Assembly: GCF_020921035.1 (NCBI RefSeq)
Contig: NC_063156.1
Location: forward strand, 25,964,283-26,028,282
DNA: 64,000 bases
Reading direction: 5' to 3'
Origin: Rhodamnia argentea
Taxonomy: Eukaryota > Streptophyta > Magnoliopsida > Myrtales > Myrtaceae
The number at the start of each line of letters is the position of its first letter. Position 1 is the first letter of the stretch. The translations under genes and the position numbers were made by a program. The notes beneath the pieces were generated by a model. That model did no database searches and was not told where the DNA came from. It saw only the letters and a list, made by a program, of their open reading frames with translations. Positions 47,546 to 59,361 of the stretch are shown here, piece after piece.

Positions 47546-47889
47546 GAAGTTCCTGATGAGTTTTCCGATGGCACGTCACCGAGGTCGTGCTTTTTTGGGG
47601 AAAAATGAAAATCTAAAGTCACGATTCTGCAGCGGATGGCGATGCATTAATGTCTCCGTCGCATAATTGTCGGCCGTAACATGCTCGAAGTCTGCGTACT
47701 CAAGCGTCGAACTTTAGACTTTTCGAGCTTCAACGAGGTGACAGCTGGTGCATTAGTGTTTGAACAGGAGATGAGTGGCCAAATCCAAGTGAACGGTCGT
47801 AGTCTGATTTAATGACGTTCGGTCAAAGCACGCTGTTGACTGAAGGTAGTCCAGTCTTACCACTGCAATTATTTCTTACACCACCAATA

Positions 47890-48792
47890 GAGAGAGGAGA
47901 GTTAGACACGAAGAATAAAAAAAAATTTATTTACGCGCATGATCATTAATTAAATTTAGCCGATCAAGGGGACTTTTTTGTCCCGCCAAAGTTCCCCGTT
48001 TCCTTCTTAAATCACACGTGACGAACATTTATTATGGAGATGTAATGAGTTTTGACGTTATTCAGATTCTATCGTCCTACCACGATAGAATCATCAAGTT
48101 TTTAATAGACCGACAAGTATTTTCATATAATACGATATGAAGTAACTAAAAAATGAGATAAGGGCACCAGAAATTTCAAAACTTATCACAAAAATATAAT
48201 TGAGTTCTTAAACTTGTAAAAAGCGCAATAAAATTTTAACATTTATTATGTTGGTGAAATTAACCATCCAATTTAGCTAATAAAAAATTCTGACTTGACT
48301 TTTTTTGTTCGTCTCTCTCTTATAAGTAACTTAATTAGGAGCTCCAAAAATGCAAAATAATGCAATTTTGAAACATTTTTTTTATCTGGTTCTATCCCAT
48401 CATATTGTATTATACAAATCACATTATGTGCGCTATGTTACGTGTGCGGATTGCAAAACCCTACTCTCTCTTTACGCGTTCCTATTCCACTTCTCCCGAA
48501 AGAGGGGATTCAAACCCCATTTATCTTTAGAACATTTACTAATCCTAAGGGGTGTCATTTTTTCCCGGTCCCAAAAACTCAATTATTGGGTTCGTTTCTT
48601 AATGAATATGATGATTTCGATAAAAAAAAATGAATATGGTAATTAATTATCCTTCTTTTTATAACGGGGAAATATCATTTTGTCCTCTTACTCTCCAGCT
48701 GTATGCTCACATTTCATCTCGTCATCTCCGTCGCTACACTCATAAAACTCGTTCAACAGAGAACGGAAACAATACAAGAAAACGTCGAAGAA
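47890..48792. other. EH unit 2b upstream region
   Basis: About 48000-48150 repeats the block seen at 45105-45780 but without the MITE. About 48150-48245 is a one-sided copy of the 'aagtcctaaaacttgt' element. About 48700-48790 is the common EH leader (catttcatctcgtcatctccgtcg..., ttcaacagagaacgg). Confidence 0.5.
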
Positions 48793-49726
48793 ATGGAGAA
48801 CATCCAGCACCGCACGGTTCGCACCAACGGCATAAACATGCACGTGGCGTGGGTGGGCGACGGCCCCGACACGGTCCTCTTCATCCACGGCTTCCCGGAG
48901 CTCTGGTATTCGTGGCGCCACCAGTTGGTGTCCCTCGCAGCCCTTGACTACCGCGCCGTCGCGCCCGACCTCCGGGGCTACGGAGGCACCGTCGTGCCCG
49001 ACCTCCGGGGCTACGGAGGCACCGTCGCACCGCCGTCCGCGGCGTCGTACACGGCGTTCCACGTGGTGGGGGACCTGGTGGGGATGCTGGACGCGCTGGG
49101 GATCGGGCGGGCGTTCGTGGTGGGACACGACTGGGGGGCGGTGATAGCGTGGTACCTGTGCCTGCTGAGGCCTGACCGAGTGAAGGCGTTGGTCAACACG
49201 AGCGTCCCGTGGTACCCTGGCGGCACCTGGTTCCCGTGTGATCCGGAGAAGAAGCCCGTCGAGTCAATAAGGGCGATGCACGGAGATGATTACTACGTTT
49301 GCAGGTTTCAGGTGAGAGAACTAGTGTTGTATAGTTGATATCTGATTTGGATAGGACTTGATCTTTTCAAAGAATCGGAACTTTTGAGCCATCGCCACTA
49401 GCAAAACGTAGATTACAGACTAGGGCAGCTTAGGATCTTTTGACGATCCTGACAAACCTTTAAACTTGGTAGGAACCTGGAGAGATGGAAGAGGACTTTG
49501 CGAAAGCTGATACTGCGAAACTCATTCAGCTATTCCTCACAAGCCGCGATCCAGGCCCACCTATCGTGCCTAAAGATTTAGGATTCTCAGGAATGACTAA
49601 GCTATTCGAACAGCACCAGATCGAGTTGCCCTCTTGGCTGACCGAGGATGACGTCAGCTTCTACGCCACCGAATTCAGCCGCACCGGCTTCACCGGGGCT
49701 TTGAACTATTACCGTTGCTTGGACTT

Positions 49727-49779
<53 letters not shown>

Positions 49780-51165
49780 AGCTTATGCTCTCTAACAGGT
49801 CAAATGTCACATTAGGATTGTACTAATGAATATTTTAACGGTTATTGCGGTTGTGTGGTCTAACTTGAGCTCTGGAGAAAGTTGATAATAGACCTATCAA
49901 ACGGATGGGCCGGATCGAAAATGATCCGATCTAATTTGATACATTTAACCTGTTATATCCCTTTTTGTATAATATAAATCTAACGACGCATACCGGATCC
50001 AATTCATACTCGTGACTCGTATTATTGAAACACTTTCATATTTAACCAATCTAGGAAAACCAAACTAAGCCGAGAGAGCAAGATCGAGTGAGGGTGAGAG
50101 AAAGTAAAGAAAAAGTCATAGAAGTGCGTTGGGTCTAAATAAGTTGTAAACCCATTTAACACCTATATTATTTTGAGTTTTACCATCCTAAATTTAGTTG
50201 TGACTCATTTATTGAATATAACTAATTCATATAATAACTCAATCTCTCAATAGGGGTTAGGTAAGAAATTGGTCCATGACTCATTTTAACATGCCTAGTT
50301 GATAGGGTAGAGATCCTAGAGATATACGAAAATGGTTGTCACATATGGATGAATTTCACCAGTTCATGACATGCCAATTCATTCGTACTGAGTTGGTGCC
50401 ATCCTAAAACGTTTTTCAAGGGGATTGCAAAAGGCATTTATTACTAGTGAAAACATTTCGAGTAATGTTGGTTTCAAGTTAATTGCACGAGTGTGATGGA
50501 TTTTGATTTCTCTCGATAAATTCCCATCATGTTCGGGTCATGTTCCTCTGTCATGTCTGAAATTGCCCCCTCTAGATACGTTGACATTCTCCCATTGCTC
50601 AAGGAGAAGGAATTATGAGGTGGAAAACGCTAGAAGATTAGCCTAAAAATATAATGAGAAAGTCGCTATTTTATATAATCTCAATATCTATGATTGTTTA
50701 AGAAATGTGAGTTAAATTTAGTCAACTTAATTAAAAACGATTATTTTGTGTTCCAAATAGGATTATAAGATTTCTAATGAAAAGTAAAAGTTCTAAAGTA
50801 ACCTCTTAGAATTATTACTTCCCTTTCAAAGTTTTTTTTTTGTTGGCATTGCAATGAAAATGATATCTTAAGTCAATTTCGATCAATAATAACTTCTTTA
50901 TGAGCACAGAAACTGGGAGCTATTGGCGCCGTGGGCCGGAGCGCGAGTCGAAGTGCCGGTGAAGTTCATAGTGGGGGATCAGGACCTCGCCTATCACATA
51001 CCTGGTGTGAAGGAGTACATCCACGGCGGTGGATTCAAGCAGGCTGTGCCCAACTTGGAAGAAGTGGTGGTGATGGAAGGAGCGGCTCATTTCATCCAGC
51101 AAGAGAAGGCTCAGGAAATCACTTCTCACATTCACGACTTCATCAAGAAATTCTCATCCCCATGA
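48793..51165 (+). CDS. soluble epoxide hydrolase (alpha/beta hydrolase), three exons, intact
   Basis: Exons 48793-49311, 49473-49726 and 50910-51165 join in phase to 342 residues; GT/AG introns are used and a split Leu codon (TT|A) links exons 2 and 3. Catalytic parts are all present: HGFP oxyanion motif (32-35), nucleophile Asp113 in VVGHDWGA, lid tyrosines in the SFYATEF and NYYR segments, acid Asp in VGDQDLAYH (about 283), and base His318 in GAAHFIQQE. Plant enzymes of this class hydrate fatty-acid epoxides to diols in cytosol or peroxisome, with roles in cutin and defence lipids. One oddity is that an 11-residue segment, (V/A)PDLRGYGGT, is repeated in tandem (residues about 57-78; 33-bp duplication). 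The repeat lies in the loop after the HGxP strand, near the active site. Length without it would be 331. Intron 1 is 161 bp, and intron 2 (about 1.18 kb) opens with a long CT repeat. Confidence 0.92.
49732..49778. repeat. (CT)n microsatellite in EH copy 2 intron 2
   Basis: About 23 CT units directly after the exon 2 donor site. The matching place in EH copy 3 has only a short 'tttctctctcc'. Confidence 0.92.
49885..50300. mobile_element. dispersed element inside EH copy 2 intron 2
   Basis: Inverted phrases 'acctatcaaacggatgggccggatcg' and 'ggtccatgactcattttaacatgcctag' bound AT-rich DNA. It belongs to the 'aggtgtcaaacgggt' family and is absent from the much shorter second intron of EH copy 3. 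Confidence 0.5.
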
Positions 51166-52240
51166 TCCATCTAGTACTCCCTCCAAAAAATTAAGGATGA
51201 AGCTGTTGTTTTTCCCCCATTAATAAAGGACGAAACCGTTGGCCTATGACTGTTTTTTTTTTCCCCTTAGGTTTCTATCGTTGGGTATCACAATGGAAGC
51301 TATATGTGAAGTGATCCAACATAATAAAACTGAGGATTTGGATGACTAATTATATTCGTTTGGGTATTCTATTTCATTGTCTTAGCATTTCTCTCTAGGA
51401 TATATCGTTGTCATTTCTCAAGGAGCAACAAAAAAAAAGTAATTTTTTTCTGTCGTAACGAGAATTACGTTTAAGACTTCTAAACTTGTTATCATATGCT
51501 TATTTTTTTCGCTCCATGCTTTTAAACCCTAAGACTTGTCACAATCATTCATGATTCCTTACAATATGAATATGAATGTGTCATTTTTTTAAAATAAAAT
51601 TCCCTATACTTTCGCGCAAGTGACATTGCTATGGTTGCCATATGGGCATCACAGCAAAATAGATTGAATAATAAAAAAAAGGCCTTAATGAAAAATAGAG
51701 TAAAAGATGGAGATCTGATAGGTGAGAGAGATGATTAAATATGGTGCTGGTGCCCCTTTTGTAGTAGACTAGGGATCTGTTTGACAACGATTTCGATTCA
51801 AAAAATTAATTATGTTATAATTGATTTTTTTATTCTGTTCCTTGTAAGAGCTTTAGAAAATCAAAACGCGTTTGATAACTGTACAAAATTTCTGTTCTCG
51901 GAACAAAAATACATTTAGTAACTGCAACAAAATTTATGTTCTCGAAACAATTTCTCTTCCCAATTTTTTCATTGAGTCAAATAATTATGTCTTGTTAGTA
52001 AAAAATCAACATATATAGTATCACTAGTAAAATGAATACACATCATGGATAATCTACAATTAATCTATTTACTTCGTGGAGCATGAAGATATATGCAAAA
52101 TCCTCAAAAAAGAACTCAATGATGATGCTCAACGAAGTCTGCACTTAAATTGTTTGCTACAACAAACATAAATGTTTCAAAGTATTTAAAAAAACAAGAT
52201 TACAAAAGTCGAGAACAAAAAGTTATGGAGTTTAACGACG
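51166..52240. other. 3' flank of EH unit 2
   Basis: 51166 to about 51560 is homologous to 58340-58735 downstream of EH copy 3 (ttaaggatgaag...tgttg, taaaggacgaa). After that the two units diverge. About 51830-51960 repeats the 'gttctcggaacaaaaat' phrases seen near 1380-1500. Confidence 0.5.
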
Positions 52241-52600
52241 AGTAGAGGTGTCAAACAGGTGGATTGAGTCGGGTTTGGGTCGAATCAAATATGGTCCTAA
52301 CCATATTGAAATTATTTTTTGAAAAAAATATTATTTTTTATTTTTTTAAAATTATTTTTTATTTTCTAATTTTTTTATTTTTTGAAGACATATTTTTTAT
52401 TTTATTTTCCTTTTTCTCCGGAGGTGGTGACGGACGACAGCACATGACGGCTCAAGTCAAGACCGGCCGCCCAAAATTGGTCGGATGGACTGAATTTGCA
52501 CAAATACAAAAAGTTCAGTATTAAATTAGCAAAAAAAAAAAAAAAACTTTCGGACTGAATTAACACAATTGCAATAAATCTACAACTTTTTTGGTAATTT
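52240..52600. mobile_element. two adjoining repeat fragments
   Basis: About 52240-52310 is an 'agaggtgtcaaacaggtgg' terminus. About 52430-52598 ends in 'caataaatctacaacttttttggtaatttttt', the 'aggtttaggact' MITE terminus. Confidence 0.5.
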
Positions 52601-53490
52601 TTTCAATTTTTCGCACTAGAGTAATTTTCATTAGTCTTCAAGGTCCTCTCCAGCTAAGAAGCATGGACACGCCGGAGGGGTCGCCGCATCGGTGTCGGAC
52701 ACTGACCCACATCCGACACGCGAGTCAGTGAGGTCTTGATAGCTGCTACGATGGAACGTGCAATATCTCGCCGAGGAAAGCGTGGATGAGGGGGAAGAGG
52801 GCGTCCGCGTCTCAAGGAGAGATGAGGGAGAGAGACCAAGAGATGTGGCAGGAAAGGAAGATGGGGAAGGGGAAAACAGAACCTAGACTTGAAGAATTGA
52901 CAGATCCAGAATAAAAAAAGTTTCAATCGGGATTTATAAAAATGAAGAGTCCTCAATCAAATATTATCGGGAAAAAACGATATAATGAGCAGTCCTAACA
53001 AGAAGAAATAATAAACGAAGAGCCCTCCTTTTCTTCTTCATAAAGTACTATTTTACACAGTTCCGCAGCTCAAAATTCAAAGAAAAATAATTTCCCGATT
53101 GATAATCAGTAGCAATTTAACTCATTGTCACTCGGATTCTCCTCAATATACTATAGATATATAAATAGAAGGGTACAATCAATCGTCCATACGAGAAAAG
53201 GATGATTTAAAAATAGTAGAAAATTGCACCCTCATTTCATTTAGAAGCTTTTGATCTTTGCACGAGAAAGGTTCCACCCGTGGAGGTAAAAAATAAATAA
53301 ATAAATACATTAGAGTCGTCAGTGTTGGTTGAAAACCCATACTTGACCCACTTTATTGAAAATAGGTCAAAGATGGGTTAGTTAAATTCTACAAACGGAT
53401 TATTTTTGGGTTAGCCTAATTATATGTGGGTTATAAATTTGTTTGTCTTTGAACCCATTACAATCCATTTAGCTACACAAACAATAACCT
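52601..53490. other. no gene recognised
   Basis: A GC-richer patch at about 52660-52880 gives a proline- and leucine-rich minus-strand frame with no domain, judged spurious. About 53330-53470 has another 'aacccatta...gggttataaat' repeat fragment. Confidence 0.35.
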
Positions 53491-53908
53491 AGGATGCACA
53501 GACACTATTCGACACGCGATCAATACATGATCAATAGTTGTCAAACATCCGACACGTGGTTACCACTCCGAACACACCAGCGACAAAAGAGTCAATTTTA
53601 AATATTTTCAATAAATTAGGGATCAAAATGTAAATCTATCAAAAATATATATACTCAAGTCATATACCTAGTCACCCAAAAATTAATATACCCAACCAGC
53701 CCCAAAAAAACTAATCGTGAATCCCTAACCGAAAAAGAAGAAGAAAAAGAAGAAACTCACCTCTGATATTTTCATATATACATGATAATTTATACGTTTA
53801 ATATACAATGTATCCTAACGTATCAAATTTCTCTATTTTTTTTTTATAAATGACGTGTTGACGTGTCATGTCATGTGTTGGTATCGGTGCTACTTAGATT
53901 AATATTCA
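53490..53908. mobile_element. MITE-like element with 'gacac' rich ends
   Basis: Left end 'cctaggatgcacagacactattcgacacg' and right end 'cgtgtcatgtcatgtgttggtatcggtgctacttag' are imperfect inverted repeats around AT-rich DNA. Confidence 0.5.
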
Positions 53909-55106
53909 CCGCCGTAGAGTTAATGGACAAATCCAAAATCGCACCTGGAGAATGGTATGAAAAAGTAATAATCAACAATTGGTAATAAAACTCCAAAGAA
54001 ACTTAAATTATTACAAAAAAAATCGATTTACATGACTAAGAAATGCAAGAACCCTAAAAACATGGATATATATGACAAATACTATCGTGGCCTTTTTTTT
54101 TTTTTTTCTCTTTTCAACCTTAAAAGACCATTTAATAAAAATAAGGCTCGCGTGGAACATATACTTTCACCGCCACTTGATCATTGCCGACTTGGGTGTA
54201 AAAGACTAAAAGCCAGCTGCCGAAATCTCATCCAAAGCCAAATTCCAAGTTAACGGGTTCAACTTTGCTTTGCTACTTCTTTCTGTTTTAGCAACAGCTC
54301 CCACGTTCAAAAGGTACAAGAGTAAGATTATAGATTGGGCTTTTGGTTGGATTGGTTGGACTTAATTATCTTGAGCCTTTTTTTGTTCGTATTTAATAGT
54401 AAGAGCACATAAAATGCCCAAAAAGCCAACCTTACATTATCTGTTGTGGAATACGAATTTGTTATGCTTTTAATTACTTTTCCCTATGCTGGCATTATTG
54501 GTATTTTACCTTCTTCTTTTTTTGTCGATATATTGATATTTTACCTTTAAAGAGTTGATTTTGGCTATGCTTCGAGAAGACCTGTCAAACAGATTGGTCG
54601 AGTAGGGATTGAATCGGGTCATAAATGGCCCGACCTAAATAGGCCTATTTAACTTATTTATGATCCATTAATTGCAATGCAAGTCTAGTGACTCATATTC
54701 GATCTAACTCTTACCCGATCCAATCCATATTGCTTGAATACTCCGTTTTAAACTAAATTTAGGAAAGTTGTTTCCTATAAATTTCTAAAATAATTAAACT
54801 CAGCGAAATTCCTTTATTTTCGCAATAGTCAATTTCATCATACTTTCTTTCTTTCCCTTATTTTTGCATAAAGTTCTGCTTTCAATTATGGATAGAAGAG
54901 AGCAATATACTCATTCGCTGTTTGCATTGCAGAAAAGAATCTGGGTGGTAATTTAAAAATTAATATTGATATCTTAATTCTCCATACAATTGAAATTAAT
55001 TTATTAGACTATCTCCGAATCCCAGATTTCCATGTCTTCTACTTCAAAATCACATGCCATGTGTATTGAACATTTATTATAGAGACACTACTACATGGGG
55101 AGGATT

Positions 55107-55522
55107 ACCAAAAAGCTCATAAAACTATTGTAATTATACCAATTTAATCCTAAACCTTTTGCATTTGTGTCGGTTCAGTCTATGCAGTGCTAACATGACA
55201 CTATCGACACTGACATGGACTTTTTCTCATAAAAATTTAATATTTTTTAAATTTTTATTTTTCTTTTATTTAGTGTTTTTCCCCAACTCTTAGGGCCGGC
55301 GAGGGCGGTGTGAGAACTTTTTTCAGAAAATTTATTTTTTCTTTTATTTAGTTTTTTCCCCAACTAGGCCTGTGCATCGCCCCCGCCGGCCCTATAGATT
55401 GGGGAAAAAACAAAAAAAAAGATTAAAATAGTGTTAAAAATTACCACATCAATCCTTACCAAAAAAAAAAAAAAAATACCACATCAATTGCAATAGGTTA
55501 CAACTTTTTTGGTAATTTTTTC
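55107..55522. mobile_element. MITE, 'aggtttaggact' family, in EH unit 3
   Basis: Left end 'attaccaaaaagctcataaaactattg' is mirrored by the right end 'caataggttacaacttttttggtaat'. The GC-rich core contains 'gccggcgagggcgg' and its inverse 'cccgccggcc'. It shares its insertion site with 45195-45680. Confidence 0.7.
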
Positions 55523-55777
55523 CTAATACATGCACATCACATTCATATTGAGCTTGACCTTATTTATATACTAAATATGTGCACAGTCATGAAAGTTCTG
55601 CAAAGTTAAAAAAGAAAATTCCAATTATCTTTGATAACGATTTTATTGTTATCGCTAAATATGGTAGGGAAGACCTAAAAATTATCTGGAAAGTGTAAGA
55701 GAAAGAAGACAAATTACCAAAACCCATTACGTCTTTTAATGTTCAATTATGACTTAATCAAGAGGGAGCATCCATCT

Positions 55778-55779
<2 letters not shown>

Positions 55780-55815
<36 letters not shown>

Positions 55816-55816
55816 T
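55780..55816. repeat. (ATC)n microsatellite
   Basis: About twelve tandem ATC units. Confidence 0.92.
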
Positions 55817-56678
55817 CCTGTTGTTAGCTCTACGATAAAAAGTTAAATTTGTGGGCGCCCACGCGCAAGACGGAAAAGAGGAAAAATAACAGAAAAGGAA
55901 AAAGAGAATAAATTTGAGCATCATTCCTGCATGTGTCGGCTTTCGTACACTTTTGACATAAATATTCTTTGAACTTTGACCTAATATGTAATGTGATCCC
56001 TAAACTTTTAATTTAACTAATATGATCCATGAACTTTAGCCCAATATGTAATGTGATCCCTCAATTTTTAATTTGACTAATATGGTCCCTAAATTTTTGG
56101 AACATGTTAAATTTAGTTTCTCAATTATAAGAAGATGTTCAATATAGTTCTTTCATATGTTAGATATTTTTCTATAGTTCATGCACTAAGTTAAACATAT
56201 TCCAAAAGTTTATGAATCACATTGCACATTGAACTAAAGTTCATAGATTTTGTTAGTGAAATTAAAAGTTTCGGGACCACATTATACATTGAGCCAAAAA
56301 TTTAAAAAAATTTAAGTCATCTTCCCTCTTATTTATAAAGTGATGAGTATCGAGTTCCAAACATACGTTGAAACACATAGGGCAAATCCGTCAATTTCCT
56401 ACCAAGTATTATAGGCCCTTCTTGTTCAGGTGCTGGAGACAAAAAGGGGAAAAAATAAATTACTCTTTCTTAAGGAAAATATGAATAAATCTCCTTTCTT
56501 CTTTAATAGGAAATGTCGTCAATCTGTCTTCTTCCTCTCGCGCTGCTTGTCGTGGTTCCATGAAAGAGACCAAACTCTCCATCCATTATATACTCTCATT
56601 CGCCTCTTCGTCTCCTTTGCCACAATCGCAAAACTTGTCCAACAGAGAACGGGAACAAAACAGGAAAACGTCGAAGAA

Positions 56679-58339
56679 ATGGAGAAGATCCAGCACTCCA
56701 CGGTTCGCACCAACGGCATAAACATGCACGTGGCGTCGGTTGGCGAGGTCCTCTTCATCCACGGCTTCCCGGAGCTCTGGTACTCGTGGCTCTCCCAGAT
56801 GGTGTCCCTCGCGGCCCTCGGCTACCATGCCGTCGCGCCCGACCTCTGGGGCTACGGAGGCACCGATGCGCTGCCCTCCGCCGCGTCGTCCACTGCGTTC
56901 CACGTGGTGGGGGACCTGGTGGGGATGCTGGAGGCGCTGGGGATAGGGCAGGAGTTCGTGGTGGGGCACGACTGCGGGGCGATGATCGCGTGGTACCTGT
57001 GCCTGCTGAGGCCCGACCGGGTGAAGGCGTTGGTCAACACGAGCGTCCCGTGGTACCCTGGCGGCACCTGGTTCCCGAGTGATCCGGAGAAGAAGCCCGT
57101 CGAGTCAATAAGGATGATGTACGGAGATGATTACTACGTTTGCAGGTTTCAGGTGAGAACTAATGTCGTGCGGTCGATATCTTACTCGGTTAAGGCTTTG
57201 ATCTTTTAAACTTGGTAGGAGCCTGGGGAGATGGAAGAGGACTTTGCGAAAGCCGATACCGCCAAACTCATTCAGCTATTCCTCACTAGCCGGAATCCAG
57301 GCCCACCTTGCGTGCCTAAAGATTTAGGGTTCTCAGGAAGGATTAAACTGTTGGAGGAGCGCCAGGTCGACTTGCCGTCTTGGCTCACCGAGGATGACGT
57401 CAGCTACTACGCCACCCAATTCAGCCGGACCGGCTTCACTGGAGGATTCAACTATTATCGTTGTCTGGACTTGTACGTTTCTCTCTCCAAAGCTTATTCT
57501 ATCTTTACAGGTCGAATGTTTCGCGGTTGTACGATACGGTAAAAATTGATTTCTCTCTCCAAAGCTTATTCTATCTTTTGAGTTGGTGCCATCCTCAAAT
57601 GCTTTTAAGTGGGATTATCTAAAGCATATTTTAATAGTGAAAACGTTTCGAGTGAAGTTGGTTTTGAGCTAATTATGCAAGTCCGATGGATTTTGATTTC
57701 TCTCAATAAATTCATATCATGTTTGAATCGTATTTCCCCGTCGTGTCTAAAATTGTTCCCTACTAGATAAGTCGACATTCCCCCAAATCCTTTTTTTTTT
57801 TGTCATAAGAATTTCCCCCAAATCTTCATACCGTAACACAGTCGCTGCTTTATCTAATCTAATATCCAAGGCTGTGTAAGAAATGTGATTTAAATGTATC
57901 GAATTTACTTCAAAAAGATTATTACATGTTCATAATAGGATCATAAAATTTCTAATAAAAGGTAAAAGTTCTAGAGTAACCTCTTAAATTTTTTCCTTCT
58001 CCTTCATAGACATTTTTGGCATCGCAATCGAAATAATACTTCAAGTCAATTTTCGATTGCTAATAACTCCTTTACAAGCGCAGAAACTGGGAGCTATCGG
58101 CCCCGTGGGCCGGAGCGCGAATCGAAGTGCGGGTGAAGTTTATAGTGGGGGATCTGGACCTCACGTATCACATCATTGGCGTGAAGGAGTACATCCACGG
58201 CAGTGGTTCTAGGAGGCTGTGCCCAACTTGGAAGAAGTGGAGGTGATAGAAGGAGTGGGTCACTTCCGCCAGTAAGAGAAGCCTCAGGAGATCACTTCTC
58301 ACACTCTTGACTTCATCAAGAAATTCTCATCCCCATGAT
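56679..58339 (+). pseudogene. soluble epoxide hydrolase copy 3, frameshifted
   Basis: Exons 56679-57152, 57219-57472 and 58084-58339 have the same phase and splice sites as the intact copy. Exon 1 lacks the GDGPDT segment before the first core strand (reads SVGEVLFIHGFPELW). The residue after the nucleophile is Cys instead of Trp (GHDCGAM). In exon 3 a one-base deletion near 58212, in the HGSG region, shifts the frame to a TGA at 58244-58246, before the catalytic His. Even in the original frame the segment after the His reads FRQ-stop (58274-58276). The acid motif is VGDLDLTYH. Intron 1 (66 bp) and intron 2 (about 611 bp) are shorter than in copy 2. It is non-functional as an enzyme. Confidence 0.9.
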
Positions 58340-58736
58340 CTATCTATGAGTCTATCCAACAAATTAAGGATGAAGATGTTGTTCCCCCTCCACCCCACCA
58401 CCCCCCCTAAATAAAGGACGAAGCTGTTGCTTTTTTTTAACTGTTTTTTTTTCTTCTTATATTTCTGTCGTTGGAAATCACAAAGGAAGCGATATATGAA
58501 GTAATCTAATATAATATCACTGAGTATTTAAATAACTACTTTTATCGATTTGTGTACACTGGTTTTATTATCTTGGCATTTTTCTCTAGGATATATTGTT
58601 GTTACTCCTCAAATCGTAACAGAAAAATGTAACTGCTTTTTATTATTGAGAGAAATACGATAAGACTCCCGACACTCGTCACGATATGCTAAAATTTTTT
58701 AGTTCATGTCTTTAAAAATGTAACTTTTCATGATCC

Positions 58737-59311
58737 TGAAACTTCTTTTTTCTCTTTCTTATCCGAAGTTGTGCAGTATCACTTGAACAATCAAAATGAC
58801 AAAGGCTTTTGCTCTGTGGCAATTAAATTCGAAAGCTTAAGTTTCGGATGATTGGCCATCCCCTTTGAGATAATTTTGTAACTGAAGTTGCAAAGGGCAA
58901 TAAGTCTAAACTTATTCATACTTAGTGGTACTTTATGAAAGGATTCTGTATCCTACGGTTTCATAGAGTGATTAGTAGAAGTCTACTATGTGCTTCTTCA
59001 GTAAATTAGACTCGCGGTACTATTATGTGCGTCATTTCTCAACGTGGACCGATTCCGCTGTCTTCTTTGTACAGTGGTAGCTTGAAAATACTTCGTGTTC
59101 CTATCTCCCCACCCCAATTTTAGCCAACTAATATGTGATCTCGTAGAACAAGCTAATCTCCTCCTCAGTGAAACCCTAGTCTCTTCCCCTCCCCCTTTAG
59201 CTCTCGCCGCCGCTGCATATTCCGGGGGAGGGAGAGGAATCTCTCTCCCTCCCTCCCCCCACCCCCTCATTTCTGTCTCTACTCGGCTTCTCCAACCCCA
59301 CCCCCATCGAT

Positions 59312-59361
<50 letters not shown>

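Larger units (their letters stand above)
46285..47888. mobile_element. 1.6-kb segment bounded by 270-bp inverted arms and carrying a proteinase inhibitor gene
   Basis: The left arm 46285-46555 is the reverse complement of the right arm 47616-47888 at roughly 93-95% identity, from 'attggtggtgg...ggtaagactggactacc' to 'gcagaa.c.tgactttag'. The inner 1.06 kb is single-copy and holds a complete two-exon type II proteinase inhibitor gene plus a second small frame. Long inverted arms around a captured gene recall Pack-MULE elements, but I found no convincing 9-bp target duplication, so an inverted segmental duplication is the alternative. Confidence 0.6.
54105..56678. repeat. EH unit 3 upstream block
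   Basis: Homologous to 44268-46284 (unit 2a), including the MITE at 55107-55522. It continues through a trinucleotide repeat and an element made of recurring 'aatatgtaatgtgatcccta' phrases (55975-56290) to the leader before EH copy 3. Confidence 0.65.

Noticed and set aside
52654-52956. 100-codon proline/leucine-rich minus-strand frame
   Set aside because: No family resemblance, no promoter or splice context; it sits in repeat-derived DNA.
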